This document shows, one piece after another, positions 54,018 through 63,804 of a stretch of 64,000 nucleotides of DNA. The notes beneath the pieces are model-generated. The model searched no databases, was not told where the DNA came from, and saw only the letters and a program-made list of their open reading frames with translations. The stretch's first letter is position 1; the number at the start of each line of letters is the position of its first letter. The position numbers were made by a program, and so were the translations under genes. Source of the stretch: Clostridium muellerianum (GTDB lineage: Bacteria > Bacillota > Clostridia > Clostridiales > Clostridiaceae); NCBI RefSeq assembly GCF_012926525.1, contig NZ_JABBNI010000063.1, forward strand, positions 1 to 64,000, written 5' to 3'.

Positions 54018-54929
54018 TTATAATATGCTTTTAGTAACTGCTGCTTCCTTCATAGAAATATTTTCATCCTTAACTAAACTTAAAAGATATTTACCATAAT
54101 CAGTTTTAGCTAAAGGTTTTGCAATCTTAATGAGCTGTTCTTCATTAATATATCCATTTTTATAAGCTATCTCCTCTATACAAGCTACATAAAGTCCCTG
54201 TCTTGTTTGAACTGCTTCTACAAAATTTGCTGCACTTAAAAGTCCATTTGGCGTCCCAGTATCAAGCCAAGCCATACCACGTCCAAAAAGTTCTACCTTT
54301 AAACTGCCTCTTTTTAAATATTCATTATTAATACCTGTAATCTCTATTTCTCCTCTTTTAGATGGTTTAAGATTTTTAGCAATCTCAACTACAGAATTAT
54401 CATAAAAATAAAGACCTGGTACTGCATAATTGGATTTAGGTTTATCAGGTTTCTCTTCGATAGATATTACATTATTGTTATCATCAAACTCTACTACGCC
54501 AAATGCCCTAGGATTGCTTACATGATAACCAAAAATTGTAGCTCCTTCTTTTCTCTTCACTGCATTTTTAAGTCTTTCTGTAAAACCGTATCCGTGAAAT
54601 ATATTATCTCCAAGCACTAAAGCTACATTATCACTGCCAATAAATTCTTCTCCAACTATAAAAGCATCTGCAAGTCCTCTTGGCTTATCTTGAATTGCAT
54701 ACTGAAAGTGAACTCCTATATTACTTCCATCCCCTAAAAGTTCTTTAAAAGTACCTATATCTCTTGGCGTAGATATTATTAATATATCTCTTATATCTGC
54801 CAGCATTAGCACTGATAATGGATAATAAATCATTGGCTTGTCATATATTGGAATATTTTGTTTTAATATAGCTTTGGTCATTGGATAAAGTCTTGTTCCA
54901 GAACCTCCGGCTAAAATAATTCCCTTCAT
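54018..54929 (-). CDS. rfbA: Glucose-1-phosphate thymidylyltransferase
   Basis: 303 aa. Nucleotidyltransferase signature [20 protein letters not shown], then [20 protein letters not shown] and the active-site regions LGDNIFHG and [12 protein letters not shown]. It makes dTDP-glucose, the entry step of the rhamnose pathway. The segment usually reading (V/S)SKQL(L/M)P is ILKQNIP here, a small variation that keeps the Lys. Start follows CGGGGGTTTT. Confidence 0.96.
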   Translation of the reverse strand: MKGIILAGGSGTRLYPMTKAILKQNIPIYDKPMIYYPLSVLMLADIRDILIISTPRDIGTFKELLGDGSNIGVHFQYAIQDKPRGLADAFIVGEEFIGSDNVALVLGDNIFHGYGFTERLKNAVKRKEGATIFGYHVSNPRAFGVVEFDDNNNVISIEEKPDKPKSNYAVPGLYFYDNSVVEIAKNLKPSKRGEIEITGINNEYLKRGSLKVELFGRGMAWLDTGTPNGLLSAANFVEAVQTRQGLYVACIEEIAYKNGYINEEQLIKIAKPLAKTDYGKYLLSLVKDENISMKEAAVTKSIL

Positions 54930-54967
54930 TTGTAAAACCCCCGTCTCATTGAAATTATAGCCTTATT

Positions 54968-56017
54968 TTATAAGTACATTTTGCTATAATACTTTTGGTA
55001 TTCTCCAGATGTTACATTTTTCATCCATTGTTTATTATCTAAATACCACTTTATAGTTTTCTTTATTCCATCTTCAAACTTAGTTTCAGGATACCATCCC
55101 AATTCATTTTTAATCTTAGTTGGATCTATTCCATACCTTCTATCATGACCTTTTCTATCTTCTACATATTTTATTAATTGTTCTGTCACTTCTGAATCTA
55201 CATTATCATGAATGTATGAAATTATAGTTTTTACAATATGTATGTTTGTTCTTTCATTATGCCCACCAATATTATAAACTTCTCCTAATCTTCCACCATT
55301 TATAACCATATCTATTGCCTTGCAGTGATCCTCAACATAAAGCCAATCTCTTATATTTAATCCATCTCCATATATAGGAAGAGATTTTTTATTTAAACAG
55401 TTATTTATTATAAGAGGTATTAGCTTTTCTGGAAATTGATATGGCCCATAATTATTTGAACACCTTGTAATGTTTACAGGCATTTTATAAGTATCATAAT
55501 AAGCTTTAACCATTAAGTCTGCTGAAGCCTTGCTTGACGAATACGGACTGTGAGAATCTAAAGGAGTAGTTTCCATAAAAAATCCTGTTTCTCCAAGTGA
55601 ACCATAAACTTCATCTGTAGATACTTGAAGATACTTTTTACCTGCTTTAAACCTTTCGTCTTGCTGCCAAGCAGATTTAGCCGCATTAAGAAGAGTTACC
55701 GTTCCTAAAACATTAGTTTTAACAAACACTTCTGGTTCCCTTATACTTCTATCTACATGAGATTCTGCTGCAAAATTTACAACATAATCTATATCATATT
55801 TTCTGAATAAACCTTCTACAACTTCCTTATCACAAATATCTACTTGTACAAATTTGTAATTAGGATTATTTTCAATTGATTTTAAATTTTCTAGATTTCC
55901 TGCATAAGTAAGTTTGTCTAAATTTATTATTTTTATGTCATTATATTTATCTAACATGTAGTGAATAAAATTGGAGCCAATAAAACCGGCACCTCCTGTT
56001 ACTAGATATGTTTTCAT
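54968..56017 (-). CDS. rfbB: dTDP-glucose 4,6-dehydratase
   Basis: 349 aa from ATG 56017, 11 nt after GGAGG; the ATG at 56035 overlaps that site. NAD-binding TGGAGFIGSNF at the N-terminus, AAESHVDRSI, the active-site STDEVYGSLG and catalytic PYSSSKASADL. It converts dTDP-glucose to the 4-keto-6-deoxy sugar. First of the four rhamnose genes in transcription order (rfbB-A-D-C). Confidence 0.96.
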   Translation of the reverse strand: MKTYLVTGGAGFIGSNFIHYMLDKYNDIKIINLDKLTYAGNLENLKSIENNPNYKFVQVDICDKEVVEGLFRKYDIDYVVNFAAESHVDRSIREPEVFVKTNVLGTVTLLNAAKSAWQQDERFKAGKKYLQVSTDEVYGSLGETGFFMETTPLDSHSPYSSSKASADLMVKAYYDTYKMPVNITRCSNNYGPYQFPEKLIPLIINNCLNKKSLPIYGDGLNIRDWLYVEDHCKAIDMVINGGRLGEVYNIGGHNERTNIHIVKTIISYIHDNVDSEVTEQLIKYVEDRKGHDRRYGIDPTKIKNELGWYPETKFEDGIKKTIKWYLDNKQWMKNVTSGEYQKYYSKMYL

Positions 56018-56141
56018 AGTTTCTATGTCCTCCATAATTAGATTTTTTGATTTATATCCTTACCTATCATTGAAGTCATTTGTAAATTCACTTCATTTAC
56101 TCTCCCTCTCAACATCCCTTTACAAACACTTTACATTATTC

Positions 56142-57599
56142 TTACTTACAAGATTGATAAGATTTATTTTTTAAAAATTTAAAAATAGAATATATATTTT
56201 CATTTTTTAATAAGAATAAACTTATAAAGTAAGAAATTATACTTATCATTACAATCAAAAATAGTTTTTGAATTAAATTACTATTTATTTTATTAATGAA
56301 GATAGCAATAATTACAATCTCAAAAGATGCTAAAATATATTGCCAACAATTACCCAAACATTTAATAAATTTATTCATGTAATTTAATCTGTTTAGTAAA
56401 TATAAACAACATAGTAGAACAATAATTTCCGAAATCACTGTTGCTACTGCTGCCCCATTACCACCCCATTTAGGAATCATAAAATAATTTAATATACAAT
56501 TAACAATGGCACCACAAAGTGTCGAGTAAAGAGAATACTTTTCCTTATCTATTGGTATAAAAATCTGGATAGCTATTATATAATTTAATCTTGAACAACA
56601 AATACCTATTGCCAATATTCTCATTTGCATGAATGCATCAATAAATCCTATTCCACTGAATAAGACAATAATATCCTTACTTAATACAAATAAACCTACA
56701 GAAATTGGTATTGCAACCATCATAATAAAATCAACTGTTTTATATATTAAATAATCATACTTATCTGTATTATTTCTGCTTATATAGTAAGATAGCCTTG
56801 GAAGCAATACTGTACTTATAGACGAAATTAATGTTACCAGAGCTAAATTGATTTTAGTAGCGGCAGTATACAATCCAACCTCTCTAGCACTTTTAAGCAT
56901 TCCAAGTATAGTTACATCTAAGTTAACATATATGGTAGATGCAATTGTTACACTAAACATAATTAAAATAGGTTTTATGTGTCTTTTAATATTACTTATA
57001 CTTTTTAATGAAAAAGTAACAAACTTTCTAGCATATCCGAAATCAAGAATATTAGATCCAACATTTGAAAAAATAATTAAGCCCGCATATATCATATAAT
57101 CATTTTTACTTTTCACAAAAACAAATAATAATATTAGGGAAATAACTTGAAATATTAATGATCTCATAATTATATAAAAATATTTTTCAAATACATTAAA
57201 AATCCACGAAACCCCTATAGTAGTAAATATTATTGAAATGCTATAAAAATATATTAAATTCTTATATTTATTGAAGTCAAAAGTATTTAAAACTACTACT
57301 AAACATAAGTATGATATAAAAGTAAAAATAAAATTTAAAGATAGCAATTCACTATATACTGAGTTTAATTTACTTTTATCATCCTTAACTTTAGCACATT
57401 CTCGTATAGCATATGTAGGTATTCCTAAAGAAGCTAGCAATATAAAATAGCTTATAAAGGTATTTGCAAAATTTATTCTACCAATTTCTGTAGGACCTAA
57501 AATCCTTGATGCATATGGAAATGTTATAATAGGGAACAAAATTTTCAGCGTTGTATAAACAATATTCAATATTGAATTAAATTTTATAGTTTTTTTCAT
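56142..57599 (-). CDS. Wzx-type polysaccharide flippase
   Basis: 485 aa with about 14 membrane helices, the MOP/MATE-like flippase layout. It starts with a helix-loop (YTTLKILFPIITFPYASRIL then GPTEIGRINFANTFISY) characteristic of Wzx/RfbX. It would move lipid-linked repeat units across the membrane for assembly by Wzy. It lies 30 nt downstream of the polymerase gene and upstream of rfbB. Confidence 0.92.
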   Translation of the reverse strand: MKKTIKFNSILNIVYTTLKILFPIITFPYASRILGPTEIGRINFANTFISYFILLASLGIPTYAIRECAKVKDDKSKLNSVYSELLSLNFIFTFISYLCLVVVLNTFDFNKYKNLIYFYSISIIFTTIGVSWIFNVFEKYFYIIMRSLIFQVISLILLFVFVKSKNDYMIYAGLIIFSNVGSNILDFGYARKFVTFSLKSISNIKRHIKPILIMFSVTIASTIYVNLDVTILGMLKSAREVGLYTAATKINLALVTLISSISTVLLPRLSYYISRNNTDKYDYLIYKTVDFIMMVAIPISVGLFVLSKDIIVLFSGIGFIDAFMQMRILAIGICCSRLNYIIAIQIFIPIDKEKYSLYSTLCGAIVNCILNYFMIPKWGGNGAAVATVISEIIVLLCCLYLLNRLNYMNKFIKCLGNCWQYILASFEIVIIAIFINKINSNLIQKLFLIVMISIISYFISLFLLKNENIYSIFKFLKNKSYQSCK

Positions 57600-57629
57600 A
57601 ATAAATCCTCTATATTTAAAACCTTTAGT

Positions 57630-58709
57630 TTATTTAAAATATAAATTTTTAGTTAAAACAGGTATTAATATTTCATTACTGCGTATATATAAATCAAATA
57701 TTGCCCAACACAAGATAGACCCCAACAAAATGAAATTAAGCTTTATTTTTTTTAAGCTTCCTTTCTTATATGCTTGATTTATCATGGAACATGCACAAAT
57801 ACAAAGTAAACATAAGTTCCTAGATAATCTATAAAATGTTATGGACCTCATGTATAGTGGAAAAAATATGAAGCTGACTATATATATATAATAAACAGTA
57901 TTCACAATGTTTGTTTTCTTATCATTCTCTAATTTGTCACTTAATCTTTTACAATAATATATTGCAGAGAAACTTACTAAATGGAGAGCCCACGGAATTA
58001 AGAACCCTAGATTTACTTTGTTACTCAAATAAATACTTGCTTTTTCATCATTCAACCTATTTATAACACTATCTATAAAAGGTATATTATTCTTATTTAA
58101 AAATATAAAAATGCACATAATAATTATAACATGAGGAATATATTTCAAAATCTTTTCTTTGTCTGGTAAAACCACTACTAGTAATATTATATAGATAATA
58201 AACGAAGCATGAAATGCTGTTGCTAAAAATACACAAGCTGTATACTTTAATATGTAGTCCTTTCCCTTATCAACTAAAAAATGTACTCCAAATATAAAAA
58301 TACACAATGCAATGGTATTCCTTATTTGTTCAACATCCATAAAAAACGAGTGTATTAAATAAAAAAATAATACATAATTAACATTTACTCTAAACTTAAT
58401 AATTGAAATAATAAAAATAGGGTAAATAATAATTGCTAACAAAATTTTAAAACTAAAAAAATCCATTCCTCTATCTTGCATAAAAATCATTAAGTAATAA
58501 AATAATTTATCTATTTTTGAGTTATCTAGTATCACCTGTATGTTTGAAAACATACTAAGATAATTATTAATATCACCTGACTCATAATTACCAGCAAAAA
58601 ATAATCCAATAATAGCAAAACTTATAATAGCTATAAGTTTTGAAGGCTTCTTTTTAAATAATAATATTCCATTTGCAATTAGTGTACTAAAGTACAATAT
58701 ATATCCCAT
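57630..58709 (-). CDS. Wzy-like polysaccharide polymerase (EpsG family)
   Basis: 359 aa with about ten membrane segments. The segment FFYLIHSFFMDVEQIRNTIALCIFIFG cut short here, i.e. MDVEQIRNTIAL followed by a hydrophobic helix, matches the QxRQ/QIRN loop of EpsG/Wzy polymerases, and a large loop near residues 210-230 follows. It would link repeat units outside the membrane. Sequence conservation in this class is low, so the call depends partly on position next to the flippase. Confidence 0.82.
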   Translation of the reverse strand: MGYILYFSTLIANGILLFKKKPSKLIAIISFAIIGLFFAGNYESGDINNYLSMFSNIQVILDNSKIDKLFYYLMIFMQDRGMDFFSFKILLAIIIYPIFIISIIKFRVNVNYVLFFYLIHSFFMDVEQIRNTIALCIFIFGVHFLVDKGKDYILKYTACVFLATAFHASFIIYIILLVVVLPDKEKILKYIPHVIIIMCIFIFLNKNNIPFIDSVINRLNDEKASIYLSNKVNLGFLIPWALHLVSFSAIYYCKRLSDKLENDKKTNIVNTVYYIYIVSFIFFPLYMRSITFYRLSRNLCLLCICACSMINQAYKKGSLKKIKLNFILLGSILCWAIFDLYIRSNEILIPVLTKNLYFK

Positions 58710-58820
58710 AACATTCTAGTGAATATTTCTTCACTATCCTCCTCTTTAAATCAAGCTTTACTTTTATAGTATGTTTTATTATTTAAGTTTAATTATGCGT
58801 ATATTCTATCTTTTACATCA

Positions 58821-59969
58821 TCAAGTGAGCTCATTATTTTCAGTTAATGCATCCTTTATAGCCTCTAGATATTTATACTGATATTTCTTATCTGGCTCAA
58901 GATATCCGCCTTCAGCCCATTCATTCCATGCAAAAATAAACATCATATCTTTTTTATAGTTAACTTTAGCATTTAAAATTTGTTTCGTTAAATAATACTT
59001 AAATTTTTCAGGAGTGCTATTAGTGCATACTGTTGCATTTTTTCCTCTCCTAGGTGTATTATCCCAACCAACAAACATTCCTGGTATAGATTTTTCACTT
59101 TTAGGTTTCCTATTAATAATTGCATCACATAACTGATCATAATCTTCAATTTTTAGTTGATTTTTGGTAAGTCTTGCTGTAATATTTACATTTAACTTTC
59201 TATCTACTAATGTCACTAAATTTCTTATTTTAGTTCTCATCTTAAATGTTAACAGTTTTAATCTATTAGATTGATTATTTTGTAAGTCAAATCGTGCATA
59301 CCCTGGCTGATATTCAATGTCATACTTAAACCTTGAATCATCCATTTCTTTTTGTAACGAAAATGATATCTGTTGATATGCAAAATCAATTCCATTAAAT
59401 CCATTTTCTATAGCTAACTCATTCCAATAATCTAACATATCATTTAAATTTTCAATTAATTCAGGTCTATATATAACTAACAATGGTTTTCCACTATTAC
59501 TTATATAATTTTTATCTTTAAAAAAAGTTAAAAAATAATCAAAGTGATTTTTCCATTCATCTTTCTCACCATATGTTTGCTTAATAAGTGTTTTAACGTC
59601 TCCAGTAGCTATCCAAGCATTGGTCCAACTTTCATTAGCCCAACAAATACAATATGGCATATTCAATTCAGGATTATCTCTGAATTTTTCTAAAGGTTTT
59701 TCCAATAACTTATGACCTTCAAACCAATAATGATAAATACAAAACCCGTATATACCATATTCTTTTGCAATCTCTGTTTGCCATTTCAATACATTATCAT
59801 CCATCAAGCAATAATAATTATTATTTAATGGTATTCTAGGTTGATAGTGTCCTTCGAAGAGTGATTTTGCTTGTTTTACATTTACCCATTCTGTGAAACC
59901 TTTTCCCCACCATTCATCATTCTCAGGTATTGAATGAAACTGTGGCAGATAAAATGCAATTATTTTCAT
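58821..59969 (-). CDS. WbsX-like protein (GH99-related)
   Basis: 382 aa, soluble. It starts IAFYLPQFHSIPENDEWWGK and has GFTEWVNVKQAKSLFEGHYQ, the two signature blocks of the WbsX family, and ends with FAWNEWAEGGYLEPD. The fold is related to GH99 endo-mannosidases. WbsX-like genes occur in many O-antigen and capsule clusters as presumed glycosyltransferases or glycan-processing enzymes; the reaction is not settled. Start has GGAGGAAATA. Confidence 0.88.
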   Translation of the reverse strand: MKIIAFYLPQFHSIPENDEWWGKGFTEWVNVKQAKSLFEGHYQPRIPLNNNYYCLMDDNVLKWQTEIAKEYGIYGFCIYHYWFEGHKLLEKPLEKFRDNPELNMPYCICWANESWTNAWIATGDVKTLIKQTYGEKDEWKNHFDYFLTFFKDKNYISNSGKPLLVIYRPELIENLNDMLDYWNELAIENGFNGIDFAYQQISFSLQKEMDDSRFKYDIEYQPGYARFDLQNNQSNRLKLLTFKMRTKIRNLVTLVDRKLNVNITARLTKNQLKIEDYDQLCDAIINRKPKSEKSIPGMFVGWDNTPRRGKNATVCTNSTPEKFKYYLTKQILNAKVNYKKDMMFIFAWNEWAEGGYLEPDKKYQYKYLEAIKDALTENNELT

Positions 59970-60074
59970 TATTTCCTCCTTTTGTATTAAGCATATATTA
60001 TAATAATATTTTCTATTTCAAATCTTTACTTTATTAATTATTGTTAGAGCTAAAACAATTAATAAGTTATTTAG

Positions 60075-61175
60075 TTACAATTTACCTCTAAACAAATCCA
60101 CCCATGCTTGTACAATAGAATCGTTATCCCAATTTTTAGCCTTTTCATAGGCCTTTTCACCCATAGTTTTTCTTAGTCCATAATTCTTAATAAGCACTTG
60201 AAGTTTTTCTACAAACTCATCAACATTATTATTTTCAATTAAAAATCCATTTTCATTATTTGTAATCAAGTCCCTTGGTCCACTTGGACAGTCAAATGAT
60301 ATACAAGGAACCCCAAAAGACATAGCTTCTAAAAGGACCATCCCAAATCCTTCATTTCTAGATGTAAATGCAAAAATTGATGCATTTTTAAAATATTCCG
60401 CTATATTTTCTGTGGGTTTTATAAATTGAACATTGTTATTCATACTATTTTTATTAACATAATTCCTTAAGTTTGATTCCTCTTCACCTTTACCAACAAT
60501 CTGTAATATCCAATCAAATTCATCATTTTTCTTCAAAATTTCCTTCCATATTTGTATCAATTTCAGTTGTTGCTTATCTGATGTCAATCGTCCAACATTC
60601 AATACAATCTTATTCTTAAGTATACTTCGTTCACTTACATCTGTGAAAGTTGATAAATGTGGAATATATACAGCTGAATATCCGTATTTTAAATATATTT
60701 CAGTGTCCATTGTAGTTGGAACTGTAATCTTATATGCTCTTGGATAAACATACTTCTTTAATTTCATATAAATAGAATTGTATCCATAAAAAGATCCATG
60801 TTCACTTATAACAAGGTTTTTACTGTATTGGCTACCTTGTATTAAAACTTCTAAAGAATTTATTATATTTGAAGTATAAATAAAATCAGGATTTTCTTTC
60901 TTTAAAAACTTTTTAAGCTTATGATGGGATTGAATAACGCTTTTTAAAAAGCCCCAACCCCTTAAAAATCTATTTGAATAATTTATTTTCAAAGGACAAT
61001 AAAGACTACAATACTTAACCCTTTTATCCAAAGAATAAAAACTATTTTTATTATCTTTTACAAGTAATACAATATTAAAATGATTAATCCATTGGTTCGA
61101 TAAATTTGCTATTACTCTTTCAATTCCTCCACTAGGATTCATTGAATCAACGTAAATTAATATTTTCTTCATGAA
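60075..61175 (-). CDS. Glycosyltransferase, GT4 family
   Basis: 366 aa from ATG 61175 (GAGAGGAAAGTTTTC upstream); the longer frame to 61202 overlaps that site. GT-B fold: N-terminal SMNPSGGIERVIANLSNQW, and the C-terminal donor site NVGRLTSDKQQLKLIQIWKE, then NEGFGMVLLEAMSFGVPCIS with the E-x7-E motif. A retaining transferase acting on the growing lipid-linked unit. The sugar is unknown. It lies 36 nt after the GT2 gene. Confidence 0.92.
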   Translation of the reverse strand, partial: FMKKILIYVDSMNPSGGIERVIANLSNQWINHFNIVLLVKDNKNSFYSLDKRVKYCSLYCPLKINYSNRFLRGWGFLKSVIQSHHKLKKFLKKENPDFIYTSNIINSLEVLIQGSQYSKNLVISEHGSFYGYNSIYMKLKKYVYPRAYKITVPTTMDTEIYLKYGYSAVYIPHLSTFTDVSERSILKNKIVLNVGRLTSDKQQLKLIQIWKEILKKNDEFDWILQIVGKGEEESNLRNYVNKNSMNNNVQFIKPTENIAEYFKNASIFAFTSRNEGFGMVLLEAMSFGVPCISFDCPSGPRDLITNNENGFLIENNNVDEFVEKLQVLIKNYGLRKTMGEKAYEKAKNWDNDSIVQAWVDLFRGKL

Positions 61176-61210
61176 AACTTTCCTCTCAAATTTTCTACTC
61201 AAAACAATGT

Positions 61211-62032
61211 TTATTTCTTATACATAAACCTAGTAATCAAAATTCTTCTAATATATTTCATCCAATAAAACACTCTAAGAAATATATAAAATGTTCTACT
61301 AATTATTGAATCACTTTTTAACTCATTAATATTTTTTATATTACCTTCATACATTTTTTTTAAATTGGCAGATAACCCACTAAATCCGAATCCTGGCTTA
61401 CCACCGCCATAATAAACCATCTGTATAGGTAAGTGATAATAATTATAGTTGGCACATATTTTTAAAAAGTAGTTAACGTCTTCGGCATAACTTTGTTTTT
61501 CATCATATCCACCAATTTCTTCAAATATACTTCTCTTAAAAATTGCTGTAGATGTTTGTGGAAATACTTTTAAGCACAGGTCTTCTATATTAGCTTTATA
61601 TAAGCCGTGAATTCGCTTCCATAATATCTTAAGTCCTCTATCATCAATATCCCCACCTAAAAAGTCTATTTCATGATGATCTTTTATAGTTTTCATCTGT
61701 ATCTCAATTTTACTTGGTAACCACTCATCATCAGAATCAAGAAGAGCTATCCAATCACCTTTAGCTGACTTCATACCTATGTTACGTGCACTTGAAACCC
61801 CACCATTAGGTGTACTAATAATACTAATTAGCATATTGGGGTTATCTCTAATATATTTTTTAACTAAATTTGCAGAGTTGTCTGTTGAACCATCGTTAAT
61901 AACTATTATTTCAGTTATATAATCAAAAGTAGTTTGATTTTTTATAGAATTTAAAGTTCTAATAATTGTATTTTCACTGTTATACATAGGAATTATAACG
62001 GATATTTTATTTAATTCTAATTCTTTGGACAT
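61211..62032 (-). CDS. Glycosyltransferase, GT2 family
   Basis: 273 aa from ATG 62032 (GGAGAAAGCTAT); an upstream in-frame start at 62068 would overlap the acyltransferase gene. GT-A fold with ISVIIPMYNSENTIIRTLNS, VINDGSTDNSA and the metal site LLDSDDEWLPSK. Inverting transferase; the sugar is unknown. The C-terminal 40 residues hold a short hydrophobic/basic segment that may touch the membrane. Confidence 0.92.
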   Translation of the reverse strand: MSKELELNKISVIIPMYNSENTIIRTLNSIKNQTTFDYITEIIVINDGSTDNSANLVKKYIRDNPNMLISIISTPNGGVSSARNIGMKSAKGDWIALLDSDDEWLPSKIEIQMKTIKDHHEIDFLGGDIDDRGLKILWKRIHGLYKANIEDLCLKVFPQTSTAIFKRSIFEEIGGYDEKQSYAEDVNYFLKICANYNYYHLPIQMVYYGGGKPGFGFSGLSANLKKMYEGNIKNINELKSDSIISRTFYIFLRVFYWMKYIRRILITRFMYKK

Positions 62033-62052
62033 ATAGCTTTCTCCAATCACAT

Positions 62053-62610
62053 TCAAATCTTTTCCCAAGTGCCAGTAGCAGTATTATATCTTTTTACTAC
62101 TTTTGCAGGAGCACCTACTATAACACAATAGTCAGGAAATTCACCACGTACCACTGAATTTGCACCAACAATACACTGTTTTCCAAGAATAGTACCTGCT
62201 TGTATTGCTGCACCATATCCAATAAAACAATTTTCACCAATTTTAGTCTCCTTAGTCAAAAAATCTTGCTCCAAAATATGAACACCTATTTGCTTATAAT
62301 CATGGTCAATATTAGTTATAAAAGCATTTCCCAAAATCGTTGTGTCCTTACCAATAACCAGTTCTGAGTTACTTGAAGTAATATGAAAATTCTGTCCTAT
62401 GGATACATTATCTTTAATAACAATACTACCTGACACTCCATGTGTTTCTATTCTAACTCCAGGATAAATTCTTACTTTATTTCCTATTTTAACTCTTTTT
62501 GTACCTTGTAAATATACAGGTTTCCCTATATATGAAAAGTTTCCAATTCTTTTAAAACGAACCTTATAAATAATCGCTCTAATAGCCCAAAAATATTTTA
62601 CTATATTCAT
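62053..62610 (-). CDS. Hexapeptide-repeat acyltransferase
   Basis: 185 aa. Left-handed beta-helix repeats (IGNFSYIGKPVYLQGTKRVK, IGNKVRIYPGVRIETHG, IVGANSVVRGEFPDYCVIVG) and the family end GAPAKVVKRYN. Related enzymes add O-acetyl or other acyl groups to sugars in polysaccharides. The loop after FITNIDHDY provides the catalytic-type His. It begins after AAAGGGATC. A 180-bp gap to the upstream gene may hold a promoter. Confidence 0.92.
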   Translation of the reverse strand: MNIVKYFWAIRAIIYKVRFKRIGNFSYIGKPVYLQGTKRVKIGNKVRIYPGVRIETHGVSGSIVIKDNVSIGQNFHITSSNSELVIGKDTTILGNAFITNIDHDYKQIGVHILEQDFLTKETKIGENCFIGYGAAIQAGTILGKQCIVGANSVVRGEFPDYCVIVGAPAKVVKRYNTATGTWEKI

Positions 62611-62790
62611 TTAAAGATCCCTTTCCAACAACTTCTCTTAGTTATTATAAAATCCAATTAAATTCCCAACGATAAAAAATAGTTCTTAAATCACCCTTAT
62701 ACATTTATAAAATAATTTCATACAAAATCAAATCATATGTCACTAAAGTAAATTCAGATGCTGCATATTGATTTTGCATATATTATCTTC

Positions 62791-63804
62791 TCACTCAATT
62801 GCATATAAGATATCCTCTATCCATGCTGTTATTGAATATTTATCATATATACTAGTATCTATTGGTACATATTTTGTTGAAAGAAAACCCTCTGGAATAT
62901 TGATATTCTTTCTATCTATAACCAGAATATTATTAGGATTATAAAAATTATATTCTTTGATTTCTGCATTTGTAGTAATCAGCTTTTTATTCATTCCTAT
63001 CATTTCTATTGTTCTCATAGTGAGTCCAGTTTGTTTAGGGTGCTGGATATCAAGTATCACTCTTGATTCGTCAACCACATCCGATATTTCTCGACTACTA
63101 GCCTTAACAAATGAAAAATTTGTTTTCTTTGCATATTGGAATTCATGCTTTACAACCTTATAAAAATAATATATAAACTTACTTTGCAAGTAGCAAAAAC
63201 TATAAAAACTAAGCTTTCTTTTCTTACAAATTTTAGTAACTTCTCTTATAATTCCAAACCTATCTGAATGAATTGTTCCACAGAAACTAATATCATATTT
63301 ATACTTATTATCTGTTCTAAGTTCCTTTTTAAAATCATCTATATAAAATAATGATCTAAATTTCATTTCAGGATACTTTAATGTATCCTGTCTGTCAAAT
63401 GATAAAATACGATCAAAATATTTAAATTTTTTATTAACACCTTTAATGTTTTTTACTGAATCATATAAATACAAACAAAAAATTGCATTTGGAAATACAA
63501 CATGAAACTTTTCAAGTATTTCTTCTGTCAGCATGTCACACTTAATTACAAAAATATAATCATATTTATTATTCTTACACTCTTTTAAAATTTCATTATA
63601 ATATCCAAATGTCTTCTTATTGAATACACTTGGCACAATTTTTAAAAGAGCCCTATCGAATGCCTTAGTAACTGACCTCTCATCATAAAAATCTACTATA
63701 GCACCCAACTGTTCCATTTTATCTTTTATTTTATTTTCATATCCAAAAAATGATGGTGCTAAAAAAAGTATTCTTTTGCCCTTAATTGAATGTACGTCTT
63801 CCAT
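62791..63804 (-). CDS. Glycosyltransferase-like protein (CpsH/CgeB-like)
   Basis: 337 aa, soluble. Its ATG overlaps the stop of the preceding gene (TAATG). Segments such as GKRILFLAPSFFGYENKIKD, YDYIFVIKCDMLTEEILEKF and YDISFCGTIHSDRFGIIREV, with a late LDIQHPKQTGLTMRTIEMIG, resemble the GT-B-like proteins often labelled capsular biosynthesis protein CpsH or CgeB-like. The classical E-x7-E is not obvious, although RTIEMIG lies at the right place. Substrate unknown. Confidence 0.78.
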   Translation of the reverse strand: MEDVHSIKGKRILFLAPSFFGYENKIKDKMEQLGAIVDFYDERSVTKAFDRALLKIVPSVFNKKTFGYYNEILKECKNNKYDYIFVIKCDMLTEEILEKFHVVFPNAIFCLYLYDSVKNIKGVNKKFKYFDRILSFDRQDTLKYPEMKFRSLFYIDDFKKELRTDNKYKYDISFCGTIHSDRFGIIREVTKICKKRKLSFYSFCYLQSKFIYYFYKVVKHEFQYAKKTNFSFVKASSREISDVVDESRVILDIQHPKQTGLTMRTIEMIGMNKKLITTNAEIKEYNFYNPNNILVIDRKNINIPEGFLSTKYVPIDTSIYDKYSITAWIEDILYAIE